Source: Buxus sempervirens (taxonomy: Eukaryota; Streptophyta; Magnoliopsida; Buxales; Buxaceae). From it: DNA of 64,000 nt. The stretch covers positions 38,607,829-38,671,828 of the forward strand of contig OX387187.1 of assembly GCA_947561395.2 (NCBI GenBank), given 5' to 3'. Both the position numbers and the translations under genes were made by a program. How positions within the stretch are numbered: the stretch's first letter is position 1; each line of letters opens with the position of its first letter. Under the pieces are notes generated by a model. The model had not been told where the DNA came from, did no database searches, and was given only the letters and a program-made list of their open reading frames with translations. Positions 21,401 through 31,688 of the stretch are shown piece after piece.

Positions 21401-22519
21401 AGTCATTAATAGAGTGAGTAGAGGAAGTGAAGCAATCGGAAAAGAAAGTGACAGCTTCATCCTGGATACTAGGGTTGTCAGAAAACCAACCATTTCCTGA
21501 CAACAAATTCTTGTGCTTTCGGACTTGCAGAGAAGCATGGAAGAACTTTGTGTTACAGTCCCCTTCTTGGAGCCACTTAACTCTGGATTGCTGTCTATAA
21601 AAGGTTTCCTGTTGGGAGGTATTAGAGATTAGCTCCTTCTTTAAAGTGTGAAGAAGCTCATACCTATGCTGATCCCAATGATTTTGAAGGTCATTTTCCA
21701 GATCTGAAATTTTCAAAGATAAAAGCTCTATTCTGCGATGAACATCACCAAAGACCTCCCAATTCCACTTTCGGAGAGTCGCTCTTAAGTGTTTTAATTT
21801 CCTAGAGAAGACATATAGAGGAGAGCCCCACAGATTAAAGTTCCATGCATTTTTTACCACGTCCAAAAAGGAAGTATGAGAAATCCACATTTTTTGAAAT
21901 TTGAAAAGGCCCACACCCGAAGGTCTCATAGACTGCACAAGAGATAACAATAAAGGACAATGGTCCGAGCAAACCCGAGGCAAATGTGAGACTTTTAAGG
22001 AAGCTGCTGCATGAAGACCCTGATGGTTAACCAAAATTCTGTCCAGCCTTGCCCAAATTCTTCTTTGACCACTCTGGTCATTGCACCAAGTGAATTTATC
22101 TCCACAAAAACCTAAATCCTTAATACCAGCACACTGAACAAAGTCTTGAAAGTCATGCAAGGATCGGGGATCAGGATGACGACCTCCTAACTTTTCCTCA
22201 ACAGCAAGAATGGCACTGAAATCACCTCCAATGAGCCAAGGATGAGTGACAGATGCAGAAAAAGCCATCAAGTCATTCCAGAGAATTCGCCTCTCAGACA
22301 CATCACATTTAGCATAAACAAAAGTTATCATGAAGGGAGAAAAATTGGTGACACTGTTCGAACTGACCAATGCTGTAACATACTGGTCCGAGGCCACAAC
22401 GATGTCCAACTTAATAAAATCAGACCAGAAGACCCAAATCTTGCTATCATTTCCATTGTTACAAAAGGAACGTTTCAGCTTTATTCTTTTGGCTACTAAT
22501 TTGCATCGAGTTGCATTAG
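18492..22519 (-). CDS. LINE ORF2: endonuclease-reverse transcriptase-RNase H (main part)
   Basis: About 1340 uninterrupted codons read from SNATRCKLVAKRIKLKRSFC. In order they hold the rest of an APE-type endonuclease (WLIGGDFSAIL, RLDRILV, SDHCPLLL), reverse transcriptase (active-site FADD at about 20577-20588, preceded by RQGDPLSPLLF), a zf-RVT-like Cys/His segment near 19370-19480, and a C-terminal RNase H domain (NVDGASKGNPG near 18940). The protein would copy LINE RNA into DNA at nicked target sites. The first 35 codons lie at 25141-25036, beyond the jacalin insertion. No frameshift or stop is seen, so this copy is young by coding criteria, but it can no longer make full-length ORF2. Confidence 0.93.
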
Positions 22520-23968
22520 ACATAGGCTCAAATGCACGAAGGTTTAACGGGGTGAGAGAAATCACACTCGTTTATGACCGTTGCATTGATTCGATTAGGT
22601 TTAGGTATGATAAGAAAGGTAATCCCGTCTACGCTGAAATGCACGGAGGCAATGGAGGCAACCACACCACCAATATCAGATTACAGTACCCAGAGGAGTT
22701 CTTGACGACGGTTAGCGGGCACTACTGTCCGCTGGTGCACGGTGGTCCAACGGTGATCTGAGCACTGACATTCAAGAGCAATCGGAGAACGTTTGGACCG
22801 TTTGGGGTGGAAGAAGGGACACCCTTCTCGTTCCCCATGGATGGAGCACTGATTGTGGGGTTTCAAGGGAAAAGTGGGTGGTACCTTGACGCAATTGGGT
22901 TTCTTTTGTCTCGTCCTCACTCAAACCTCATTTCAAAGATCCATCAGAAGCTACAAAAGCTCAGGGCAGTGGCTATGTGTGAGACATGGGAAAAAATCAA
23001 TTTAATGATTTCCTCAATCATCACACGGGATTAAATAAAATAAAGAGTCGCCACCATTCAATTTAGGTGTGAATGGACACCAAAATATTAAATAAGCACA
23101 AAAGGCAAATTTTAGGGCAAAATATCTCTCCTAAAAAAAACAACCAGAGATGGGTAAGGGGATTAAGTTATGAACAGGGGAAGGTGTTAGGCACCCCTAT
23201 TCATCCACACAAGGTGGTTTCCAGGTATTGTTCATGTTAAATTAAAGGAAAAAGCTTGCTATAAAAATCACACAAAATCACAAAAAGAAATAAAATTGTA
23301 TGGTTTTTTCATATGAATAGTCTGATTGATCCAGAACTATCAAACATGATCATACCATTCCTAGGGTTTCATGATCAAAACAAAATTGAGATAAAATCAA
23401 ATAAAATCAATTTAAAGTGAAAAATCCAAAAATCTGGTTTCAAGTCAAATTCTAGAAATCTAAAAAAATATGATTTTTATAAAATATTTCAAAATTGAAC
23501 TTGAATAGTCCAGTACATAGGTAAAGCCCAAATTTCACATTAAATCCGAAAATAAAAACCAAAAATATCCACATTGATGAAAAACACCAAAAGGGGAGAA
23601 TTTAGATCGTAGGGTCTTCTCAAATAATGAAAAACAATTTAAAAAACACATCATGAAACCCTAGAGTTTATTTTCAGGCTTTTGGATTCAGATCTACCAT
23701 ATTTATCATGATAAATCCAAGATCTTAGCCTAAAACCACAAAAATCACGAAAACAGTGCTGTAGGTGCAAAAGTGGCAAAAATCCAAATTTTGGAAAATA
23801 GTGGGGATCTCATGCTATAAACATCATAGATTCATGTTATTCATTCAAATATATCATAAAAAGCATTAAAACATGATCAGGATATTTAAAACAGCCACAT
23901 CTCACAAATTAGAGCACATGGGAGTCTACCCTATGGATCCACCTGTTCCCCTTTCCCCTAGTTCTCTC

Positions 23969-24384
23969 TTCACGTTTTACGGCTAGAGAGACTCTTGAGG
24001 TACTTAGAGATAGGTTTGGTTACACAAACACAATCAAAGGCCTTATTCTATAAAAAAAGAAAAAACAGATATGGGGTTCTATTCTAGGGATCCACCTGTT
24101 CCCCTTTCCCCTAGTTCTCTCTTCACGTTTTACGGCTAGAGAGACCCTTGAGGTACTTGGAGGCAGGTTTAGGAATACAAAAACAGATATGGCCTTATTC
24201 TACTGCAATAGAGATGATCCTATTACTTCTAGAATTGAAGACAGAAAAATAAAAAAGGATAGGGGACTTACCTGGATTGAGCAGGCAGGCAGCAGGAGTT
24301 CTTTCTCTTCTCTTGGAGCTTCTTAGAATTCCTTGACTTCAAAATTTCGTGGTCTTTTGCTTGAGGAAAGGCCCTCTATTTATA
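23969..24384 (-). promoter_or_regulatory. Core promoter and duplicated leader of LTR E
   Basis: On the minus strand, TATAAATA (24384-24377) is followed after 113 bp by the intron-like segment 24271-24200 (CAG|GTAAGT...AG) and 63 bp later by AGCCGTAAAACGTGAA (24137-24122). A second exact copy is at 23984-23969. Confidence 0.65.
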
Positions 24385-24587
24385 GGCAAACACAGGGGTA
24401 TGGTTGGTCCAAGGTTTGGCAAGATAGAGTTTCAGTTTGAGTTAAACACAAGATCATGCCAATCCTTTATCCACAAGGATAAATGAGATAATTCGAACAG
24501 ATAAATAAGAGAATTCGCTTATCCAAGAGAGATATTTGGGTGCAGATAAGGCTCAAAAATCAAAAAGGTAAAATTCGCACAAAGACC

Positions 24588-24706
24588 CCGTGCCCGTATA
24601 TATATTACGGTCGCGCCCTGCCCGTATTATTAATACGGGCACGCCGTGACCGTACATCAACTGCAGGTATGACCAGTCCGTAAACAAAATACGGTCATAA
24701 CCAGTT
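24588..24706 (-). promoter_or_regulatory. U3 palindrome array of LTR E (CCCGTAT/ATACGG type)
   Basis: Palindromic motifs such as GCCCGTATT-AATACGGGC (near 24618-24640) and CCGTAA-N-TACGGTC recur within ~120 bp, upstream of the TATA box on the minus strand. The type is the same as in LTR C. Confidence 0.55.
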
Positions 24707-25023
24707 TGGCCAGATTTTACACTTTTTTGACCTGTTTCAAATCCCAATTAATATTTTCAATTATTTTCTCATTTTAGTGCAATTTGGGGTGTCTACACTA
24801 TGAAATCGTTAAGCCCCAAAAATGGAGAAGAAGCTCCCCATGCCAGGCCTCAACGGGCTCATGCTTAGGCACAGCTTTGTTCTCTGCCTGTCAGTGGTCT
24901 TGTGTCTGGCCTTACAAACGTACAAGGATTGTGGTAGATGTACATGGATATTTTAAGTTGTCCGAGAACTGTCACGTAGTTATGCGAAATCACTTGGCCG
25001 CTGTAAAAAAAAAAAAAAAAAAA

Positions 25024-25141
25024 ACATAGGCTCAAGCACGGCAAGCAACTGTACCTTATGAGACGCTACGTGAGATTTCAGCATGTTGACAGAGTCGGAA
25101 TTGGCAGCACCTCTAATATTCCAAATCAATGTGTTAATCAT
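25024..25141 (-). CDS. LINE ORF2, separated N-terminal part
   Basis: This minus-strand reading from ATG at 25141 begins MINTLIWNIRGAANSDSVN and runs to LLAVLEPM. It has the standard start of a LINE APE endonuclease (WNIRG motif, then LEP with the catalytic Glu). It continues in frame at 22519 once the 2.5-kb jacalin/LTR insertion is removed. The ATG lies 9 bp past the ORF1 stop. Confidence 0.9.
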
Positions 25142-25150
25142 TAAAAACAA

Positions 25151-25250
25151 TTAGTTTGATTTAGAGGTGGTCTGTACCTTAGACCTTGTGGTGATGCTAG
25201 AGGCTGCTTTTGAGCTTTTCTTCTTTGATTTCTGAGATGGAGGAGATAAA
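25151..25250 (-). CDS. LINE ORF1, C-terminal tail only
   Basis: This minus-strand frame upstream of ORF2 ends in a TAA at 25151-25153. It is rich in Ser, Lys and Thr (SQKSKKKSSKAASS), as expected for the tail of the RNA-binding ORF1 protein. The rest was lost by 5' truncation at integration. Confidence 0.7.
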
Positions 25251-25265
25251 TGCTGTTGTTGATAT

Positions 25266-25499
25266 GTCTCATCTCAAAGACAGAATATGTGTGTTGGCTA
25301 AAAGCATCTATGGTTAGTTATCTTTCTAAAGTAGAGTCCTTTTCTAGAATCTTCGAGGTCGTTGTCATTCGCAGACGAACAATCGAACAACAAAGAGAAC
25401 GACAAGAAGAACTTTAGCTGCGACCTGCTTAAATCTGATATTTAACAGATCGCAAAGAATCGTTTTTGTGTTTTTGTTCTTCTCTTTCCATTCATTTGG
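25266..25499. other. Flank right of the LINE, nothing recognised
   Basis: This is continuation of the DNA that lay next to the ankyrin pseudogene before the LINE arrived. No coding or repeat signal was recognised. Confidence 0.4.
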
Positions 25500-26003
25500 T
25501 CCTCACTCTTAACCATGAGCTGCTTGCCAAGAAGAGCTAGATCGTGGAATGAATGGATTACATGGGGGAAATCAAGACTTGCTGCCCGTCAGCCATATAC
25601 AAACCTGGTCAAGCTCTCACTCACGGTTGGAGTCTACCATATTTGGCGAGAACGTAACTATCGGATATTTCAGAATTGCTATCACCCTCACTCATGGTTA
25701 CTTCACAAAATTGTTGTTGATATTGTAGACAAAATATCTACTGAAACCGTTGCCCTAGTCGATTCACCAAGACATCGAAAAGTTCTTGCTAATTGGAGAT
25801 TACCTTGGACACTTGCATAGCTTGCTATGCCATGGTGGGAATATCACATTGTGTTGTTTAGAGCTGTAGTACTCCTAACCACTTCGGTTAGTTGTTTCCA
25901 ACTTTCATGTTGGTCTTGCCTTCAGCTGTATGAGCTACAATTGTAAATCTTTGTTTATCTAATACACAATTTGTACTTACTTTCCAAAAAAAAAAAAAAA
26001 AAA
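25500..26003 (+). mobile_element. 3' tail of a second LINE (no RNase H), with poly(A)
   Basis: An open frame up to about 25820 encodes the C-terminal end of LINE ORF2 (ARSWNEWITWGKSRLAARQP, then VYHIWRERNYRIFQN), a segment that in plant L1 elements follows the zf-RVT motif. A ~165-bp 3' UTR and an 18-A tail (25986-26003) follow. It is strongly 5'-truncated. A clear target-site duplication was not found. Unlike the first LINE it ends without an RNase H domain and is a different lineage, in the opposite orientation. Confidence 0.8.
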
Positions 26004-27755
26004 TTCTTTGCATCGATAACCTAAACACCTTATTTCAAAGTTTGATCGATTGTGCACCAGTAACCTTCATGACTCTAATCAGAATCAGTACTAGTCTATT
26101 TTCAGATCATTCAACTGATTGAACGTCCCGATCTTCAACTTCTCTCTAACCTCGCTGGCTGAGGTTAATAAGTTCAATATTCATCTGAATCAATTAACCT
26201 GGTCATAGAATTCAATTACATGGCCTGAGATATTAGGTTCTGTCGGTTTTCTGCCGCCATCTTATCACTGATTTTTGGCCAATGCAAAAAGAGGAATCGG
26301 ATTGAGGAAACGATTCGTTTCAGTGGCATCTCTGTGATACGTTCGGACAAGGAACAAGAAAAGAAAAACAAAGGAAAAGGACAAAAATAAAAAAAATAAA
26401 ATTTTTTTTGGCTCTACGTGCAAATGAAGAATCAAATGAATGGTTATGCTTGCCGGAATCGTTGCATGAAGTTAGTTGATAGTAACCTCTTGCTGTAATA
26501 ATGCCCATATAAAACCTTATATTGGGTATTATTTAAAATAAAACATGCATGATAAGTTTGCATAAGACCCATATAAATAAAGGTTTTTTCTTGTTTAAAA
26601 TACAAGAAATTTGGATTATACGACCATTAAAACATGTGATAAAACCATATATCAATTATCAAAACTAAGTCATGATATGGATAATGGCAGTAAACTACCA
26701 CTGAACTCTAAAACATTTCAAAAAGTTTAGCTTCTAGCCTAAAATTGACATTTTTTTAAAGCTTCAATTTATTGGTGATAATCATGCAAGATGAAAATAG
26801 GTGGTTGAAGTTGAAAAGCGGATTAGGATACAATAAGTGGTTTTATTTTGTGTTTTTATATGTTGTGGAGGGTATTTGTAGGAAGAAAAAAGGAGGGCGC
26901 GAGAATTGAATATCCCAGAGGGTTAGCTTCACTAGTGTAGATGCTACAATAAAGGAAAGCTGATATGTAATTTTGCCTAAAATATAATTATACTTGATTA
27001 AAAGAAACATCTCATATACGTTATCGTATCCATATATAGTGACGCTTGGCGGTGACTCCTTTTGTGATTATGCGACTTGAAGTAGCAACTCGAGGTCCCA
27101 AACAACCACGATTAATCATCTAATTCCAACTTGAGCCGTGACAAATTAGCCACGGAATATCTTTTTGGGGTGAAACCTGAAAAGACAATTGGAGCCAACA
27201 GAAAAAGCTAAAAAAGGAATTGGGCTTTTGTCAAATAAAGCTTGTCTTTTAAAATGTAAGCTTAGGCTGTGAGCCATTTTAAAAGACTAACAAACGGAGG
27301 AAAGTTTTGGTTTCTAAAGCATTTTTAAGTAATTAAAAATTAGTTATATTTTTTAAAAAAAGATTTAGAAAAGAAACAAGTGATTGCCTATTAATATTTC
27401 CCATTAAAAAAAAAGAAAAGAAAAGATTGCCTATTAATACAGCCAAATTCTTACTCTTATCAATCACACTCATAAATTTAATCTCAACTTAACATGCTAC
27501 AAAGTACAAACTAGAGCATATCTTCCTAGGGTGAAACCCGAAATGACAATTGGAGCCAACAAAAAAGTCTAAAAATCAAATTGGACTTCTGTCACATATA
27601 AAGCTTGTCTTGGAAAATGAAACTGCTATGCTTTTTTTTTTTTGGTAACAATTGCTATGCTTTTTTTTGGGTAACGAACTGCTATGCCCCTATGCTTTTT
27701 TGTTGCATGAGTTTTTTAAATGTTGACACGTGAAGCATTTGGCGATTTGTTTTTT
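26004..27755. other. AT-rich intergenic DNA with a ~100-bp direct repeat
   Basis: No gene is recognised. A block around GACAATTGGAGCCAACAGAA with AAAGCTTGTCTT (about 27155-27260) recurs, diverged, at about 27516-27625, and a shorter piece recurs near 28590. A poly-T stretch and a short GCTATGCTTTTTTTT duplication lie at 27628-27700. Confidence 0.5.
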
Positions 27756-28110
27756 GGAAAATTGGTTTTTAGTAATATTTTTTAAAATAATTCAGATTCA
27801 ATTGGTCAAATCCTGGTAATTGGTTTTTAGTAATAATTTTTAACATAATTGAAAATTGGTGTAATTTACTATTCATTAAAAGTTTCTTTCAAAAATGCCC
27901 TCAAAAGACTTGTTAGCCACACTTATAAAAAAATGAGTTAAAGGTTTTCAAGGTCTTTTGAGGGCATTTTCATAAGAAACTCTTAATAAACAATAAAATG
28001 ACACCAATTATCAATTAGGTTAAAAAAGTAGCACTAAAAACTAATTATCTAGATTTGACTGACTGAATCTGAATTCTTTTGAAAAATTATCAGTAAAAAC
28101 TAATTTCCCC
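27756..28110. mobile_element. MITE, GGGAAATTAATTTTTAGT terminal-repeat family (copy 1)
   Basis: The 355-bp element has terminal inverted repeats of over 100 bp. The left end GGAAAATTGGTTTTTAGTAA is mirrored by the right end CAGTAAAAACTAATTTCCCC. No coding. Relatives lie at 36078-36510 and 46656-47260. A clean target-site duplication could not be fixed because both flanks are T-rich. Confidence 0.7.
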
Positions 28111-28920
28111 TTTTTTTCTTTGTTTTAAATATTTTATGTGGGTGTGATACTTCAAAAAAACACTAACCATCCATCGGATGCTTTACATGGCAGCATCTCA
28201 CTCCAAAAGCAGAAATTGACAAAAAAAGTGCAGGGTCCAGAAGCCACCTAAAAAGACTAATAAGTTAACAAAGGGAAAATTAGATTTTAGTGATTCTTTA
28301 TGAAAATGATTAAAAAAAGTGAAGATAGTTCAAAATTAATTATATTTTTTAGAAGTATTTAAACACAAGTGGCAGTTTACTATTAAGTACAGATTATTTA
28401 TTCATCCAATTGTCTATGTTCAACCCAGATAAATTGAGAAGCAAACAGACACCACCATTAAGATTTTATGTAATGATCAGATGCTAATTAAATTAAGGTG
28501 CCGAAAACCAAAGCATGGTTTCTTGTGGTGTAATATATGTGTGTAACTTTGGAATTAAACCTTATGCCACACGAGATTCCTTCAGCGCCAAAAGAGAGAA
28601 TCTTTTTGGGGTCAAACCAGAAATGTAAACCGGACCGTACTAAAAACACTAGTAATTAACAAACTGATCAGCTTTGTTAAACGAGCTTTCACTTGGAGCC
28701 AACTAAACTAGGGATCTTGGTAATGCATGCCAAATAGTTTACCGTTAATGAGTCCATATTCAAATAGTCGACATATGAATATGCCACCTGATTAATGCGA
28801 ATATATAGATTATTAAAGTTGGAGAAGGTATGGATATCTTCACTTAGAGATGACAAGTGCCAACCAGCTTCGTCATTAAGACATTATTATATTGGGGTCG
28901 TCATCATCATCTACGTGCAA
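28111..28920. other. AT-rich intergenic DNA, nothing recognised
   Basis: The stretch is low in complexity, with an internal piece near 28270 (AAAATTAGATTTTAGTGATT) that resembles one end of the MITE family above. No gene is visible. Confidence 0.4.
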
Positions 28921-29120
28921 TTAGGGGTGTAACTCGGTCCGGTTAAAACGAACCCGAACCAATCCAAACTGACTTTGGTTTGGTTTTATAGTGGTTCGGT
29001 TCGGTTTCGGTCCAAAAATCCCTAAACCAAACTAGGTCAGTTTGGTTTTGGGTTTCATGTTCGGTTAAATTGAACCGAACCGAACCCGAAAACCGAACCA
29101 AACTGAAATCGAACTGAATT

Positions 29121-29159
<39 letters not shown>

Positions 29160-29704
29160 ATTTATGTTAAACTTTTAAAGTTTATCTTTAAACTTTAAGG
29201 ATATTACAAAAAAACCATTCACTACAAAAAAAAGTAGGCTTTAGTGATGGTTAATTAGTGACATTTGAGGAAAAATGTCACTAAAATTATTTTTTGGTGA
29301 CGTTTATCCATATGTGTCACCAATATAATATTTTAATGACACTTATATAAAAAACGTCATTATATATCCCAAATGTCATTATATTATATTTAATAGAGTG
29401 ACGTTTATTAACAAAACGTCACATATTATCAAATTCAATAAATATTGTAATTAAGAAAAAATAAAATTTTAGATTAAAATATTATTAAATAATATTTTAA
29501 CAAACTTCCCGCCCTTTTTTTTATTTTTTATCCCCGCCTTAGTCTGCTATTCCCGGGTAACCTGTTGGTATTCGATTTCGCGAATTGTCCGCGACGGCTA
29601 GCTCTCAGCAACCATTTCTAGGTTAAGAAATAAGACTAAAAGAGGTAAAAAATATAGAGACCCTAATAAAGAGTACAAACGAAGAGGATTGGGGGAAGAA
29701 AGAT

Positions 29705-30540
29705 AGAAGATTAGGGATTCAGGGGAGAGAACGAATGAAAATCTTGAAGGCTTAAGAGGGGTTTGAAGGCTTGAACATTCTCATCTTTGATCTTGGTGGT
29801 GGAACGTTTGATGTGTCATTGCTGACGATCGAAGAAGGGATTTTCGAAGTGAAAGCCACCGCCGGAGACACCTATTTGTGTGGCGAAGACTTTGAAAATC
29901 GTCTGGTGAACTACTTCGTGAACGAGTTCAAAAGGAAGAACAAGAAGGATATAAGCGGTAACTCCAGGGCTTTGAGGAGATTGAGGACTGCCTGCGAGAG
30001 GGCGAAGAGGACTCTCTCTTCCGAAAATCCAGGTACCAACAGAGGTTGCTCTTCGTTTTTTGCATCTTTGAGTTCAGCGTTTAATCCTACGAACAACCGG
30101 CAACACCAATCGATTCAATGGTTTCAGGCATTCTTGGTGACTTTGATCTCCGACGAACCTTCGCCCATGGATTCAAGTATTTCTCCGGCTAATCTCTTTC
30201 ACAAAAATTCGTAAGTCCTCGTTTTAATTTTTATTTTATTTTATTTCATTGAGTTCGAATATCTTGAAGGCTTAATAAGGGTTTGAAGGCTCTAGATTGG
30301 GATTGAAGGGTGTTGAAATCCTCGTGCTCTCTCTCTCTTCTGAAAATCCAGGTACGAACAGAGGTTCTTCTCAGTTTTTGGCGCATCTTTGAGTTCAGCA
30401 CTTAATCCTATGAACGACTGGCAACACCAATCGATTCAGTGGTTTCTGGCATTCCTGGTGACGTTGATCTACGACAGATTCAGGCATTCCGTTCTTCAGT
30501 TAATCTCTTTCGAAAAAAATTCGTAAGTCCTTGTTGTTTT
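29705..30540 (+). repeat. Tandem duplication next to the HSP70 capture
   Basis: The block from AATCTTGAAGGCTTAA through GAAAATCCAGGTA, AACACCAATCGATTCA and TTCGTAAGTCC is present twice (about 29740-30225 and 30255-30535). Only the first copy contains the HSP70 piece. The second has a short unrelated stretch there, indicating where the capture was placed. Confidence 0.8.
29771..30032 (+). pseudogene. Captured HSP70 gene fragment inside the CACTA element
   Basis: About 87 codons match the nucleotide-binding domain of cytosolic HSP70: [20 protein letters not shown] (phosphate-2 loop), [38 protein letters not shown]. The family residues GGEDFDNR are altered to CGEDFENR. There is no start codon at the left boundary, and non-HSP70 sequence follows directly on the right. 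The reading frame stays open into downstream sequence to 30214, so a chimeric product is conceivable but unproven. Confidence 0.93.
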
Positions 30541-31688
30541 CATTTTTATTTTATTTTAGTTCATTGAGTTCAAATCAAATACCCGTGTCCTAAATGCAAA
30601 ATCATGAGCAATATGCTCCAATTGAAGGTGCTGCAAGGTGAGTAACATTCAACCTTGAATGATTCTTCGTTTCAAATTCCTTTTTTTTTGTTGGTAATTT
30701 GTTTTAAATTTAAGTTATTCTACTAGTTCTTTCTGCATAGATCGACATGGACAGCTCTTTTGTATTGTCGTAGTTCTTCTTAATTTCAATCTGTGATCAT
30801 GCATCACGATATCTATTGCAGTTACTTAATGGAAGACGATTGTAGTGAAATTGGGCATTACAAATTCACAATATCACTCTTTAGTTCTGAGATCACTATT
30901 TATTTGGTTAGTGATTGTTGTAGCTTTGAGTTCTCTTGCTTTTTTTTTTTTTTTTTGACTTTTTTTTGTATTGTGTGTATTCCATGAGTGGTTTATGATC
31001 TTGTATAGGGATGCTACTAATAATGACAGTGAGGCAAATAGTGTTTTCTATGGTTCACTTGTCACCCAAGACTCCTTGTTCTAGACTCATTTAGTGGTGA
31101 GGGGTGATCTGGTTAATCCATGTCATCAGTCTAATAGCTGACCATCTAGATTGATCTCTGTACAATCGTTTTGTTGTTGGACAAATTACTACAAGCAATA
31201 CACATTCAACAATGTAAAAAAATTTGAATTAAAAAATTAGCTAAGAAAGGAATGCCTTTTTAGCAAGTGGTCCTCTTGCAAATTGATATATAGCTGAATG
31301 TTTTCAGAAGAATAGTGGGTGGCATATTTTGATATGGTATTATTAAGTACTAAATTTTCTATTAATAGTCCACTTAATAATTTTCTATTAATGATCCACT
31401 AATTTATTTATTTGATACTTGTAAATTCAATAATGCAATTATCCCATCAGCCCCAATCCACCCCCTTGTTCATCATTTTTAATAAAGATTTAATCTTTTT
31501 TTTCAGATAAATGTTTACCATTTACGATACTAATTCCATTTTTACTTAAGATAAATTGATTTGTTTAAGTGTGGAAGCTTAGGTTGTATTTTTATACTTT
31601 TATATTCTTACTATACTCCATGCATTTATTGGAGCAGAAATCTATAGATGTGGTGAGCTATTTGGAATCTATGAAGTCATAATACAAC

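Larger units (their letters stand above)
22978..24797 (-). mobile_element. Solo LTR E (TGTAGACACCCC family), minus strand
   Basis: The 1820-bp solo LTR lies inside the jacalin retrocopy. Plus-strand edges read TGTGAGACATGGG...GGGGTGTCTACA, with an exact CTATG duplication on both sides (22973-22977, 24798-24802). It belongs to the same subfamily as LTR C (duplicated leader block, similar length). The leader on the minus strand is TATA 24384-24377, intron-like 24271-24200, motifs 24137-24122 and 23984-23969. Being inside the retrocopy inside the LINE, it is the latest of the three insertions. Confidence 0.95.
22532..25004 (+). pseudogene. Jacalin-related lectin retrocopy (processed pseudogene)
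   Basis: Plus-strand sequence encodes most of one jacalin lectin domain: VREITLVYDRCIDSIRFRYD, MHGGNGG, GPFGVEEGTPFSFPM, GWYLDAIGFLL. An in-frame TGA at 22759-22761 replaces the expected Arg codon of the TVIRSLTF motif. The frame resumes after solo LTR E (AMKSLSPKNGEEAPHARP) and ends near 24870. It finishes in a 20-A tail (25005-25024) and is bracketed by a duplicated ACATAGGCTCAA (22520-22531, 25024-25035). The tail plus target duplication inside LINE ORF2 identify a LINE-mobilised cDNA. Jacalin-type lectins bind mannose or galactose, but this copy is 5'-truncated and disabled. Confidence 0.9.
18268..25250 (-). mobile_element. 5'-truncated L1-type LINE with two nested insertions
   Basis: A minus-strand LINE is bounded by an exact 15-bp target-site duplication (18253-18267 and 25251-25265). 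It has a short T run (18269-18277) as the complement of its poly(A) tail. It retains the last ~33 codons of ORF1 (Lys/Ser-rich, stop at 25151-25153) and all of ORF2. It is truncated at the 5' end inside ORF1. A jacalin-lectin retrocopy (22532-25024), which itself contains solo LTR E, splits ORF2. Without these insertions the LINE is about 4.5 kb. The LINE inserted just downstream of the ankyrin pseudogene. Confidence 0.93.

Noticed and set aside
22242-22520. Plus-strand open frames left of the jacalin domain
   Set aside because: They are antisense to the LINE endonuclease; the lectin sequence starts only after the duplicated ACATAGGCTCAA.
29911-30096. Minus-strand open frame opposite the HSP70 fragment
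   Set aside because: It is the antisense shadow of the captured HSP70 codons.
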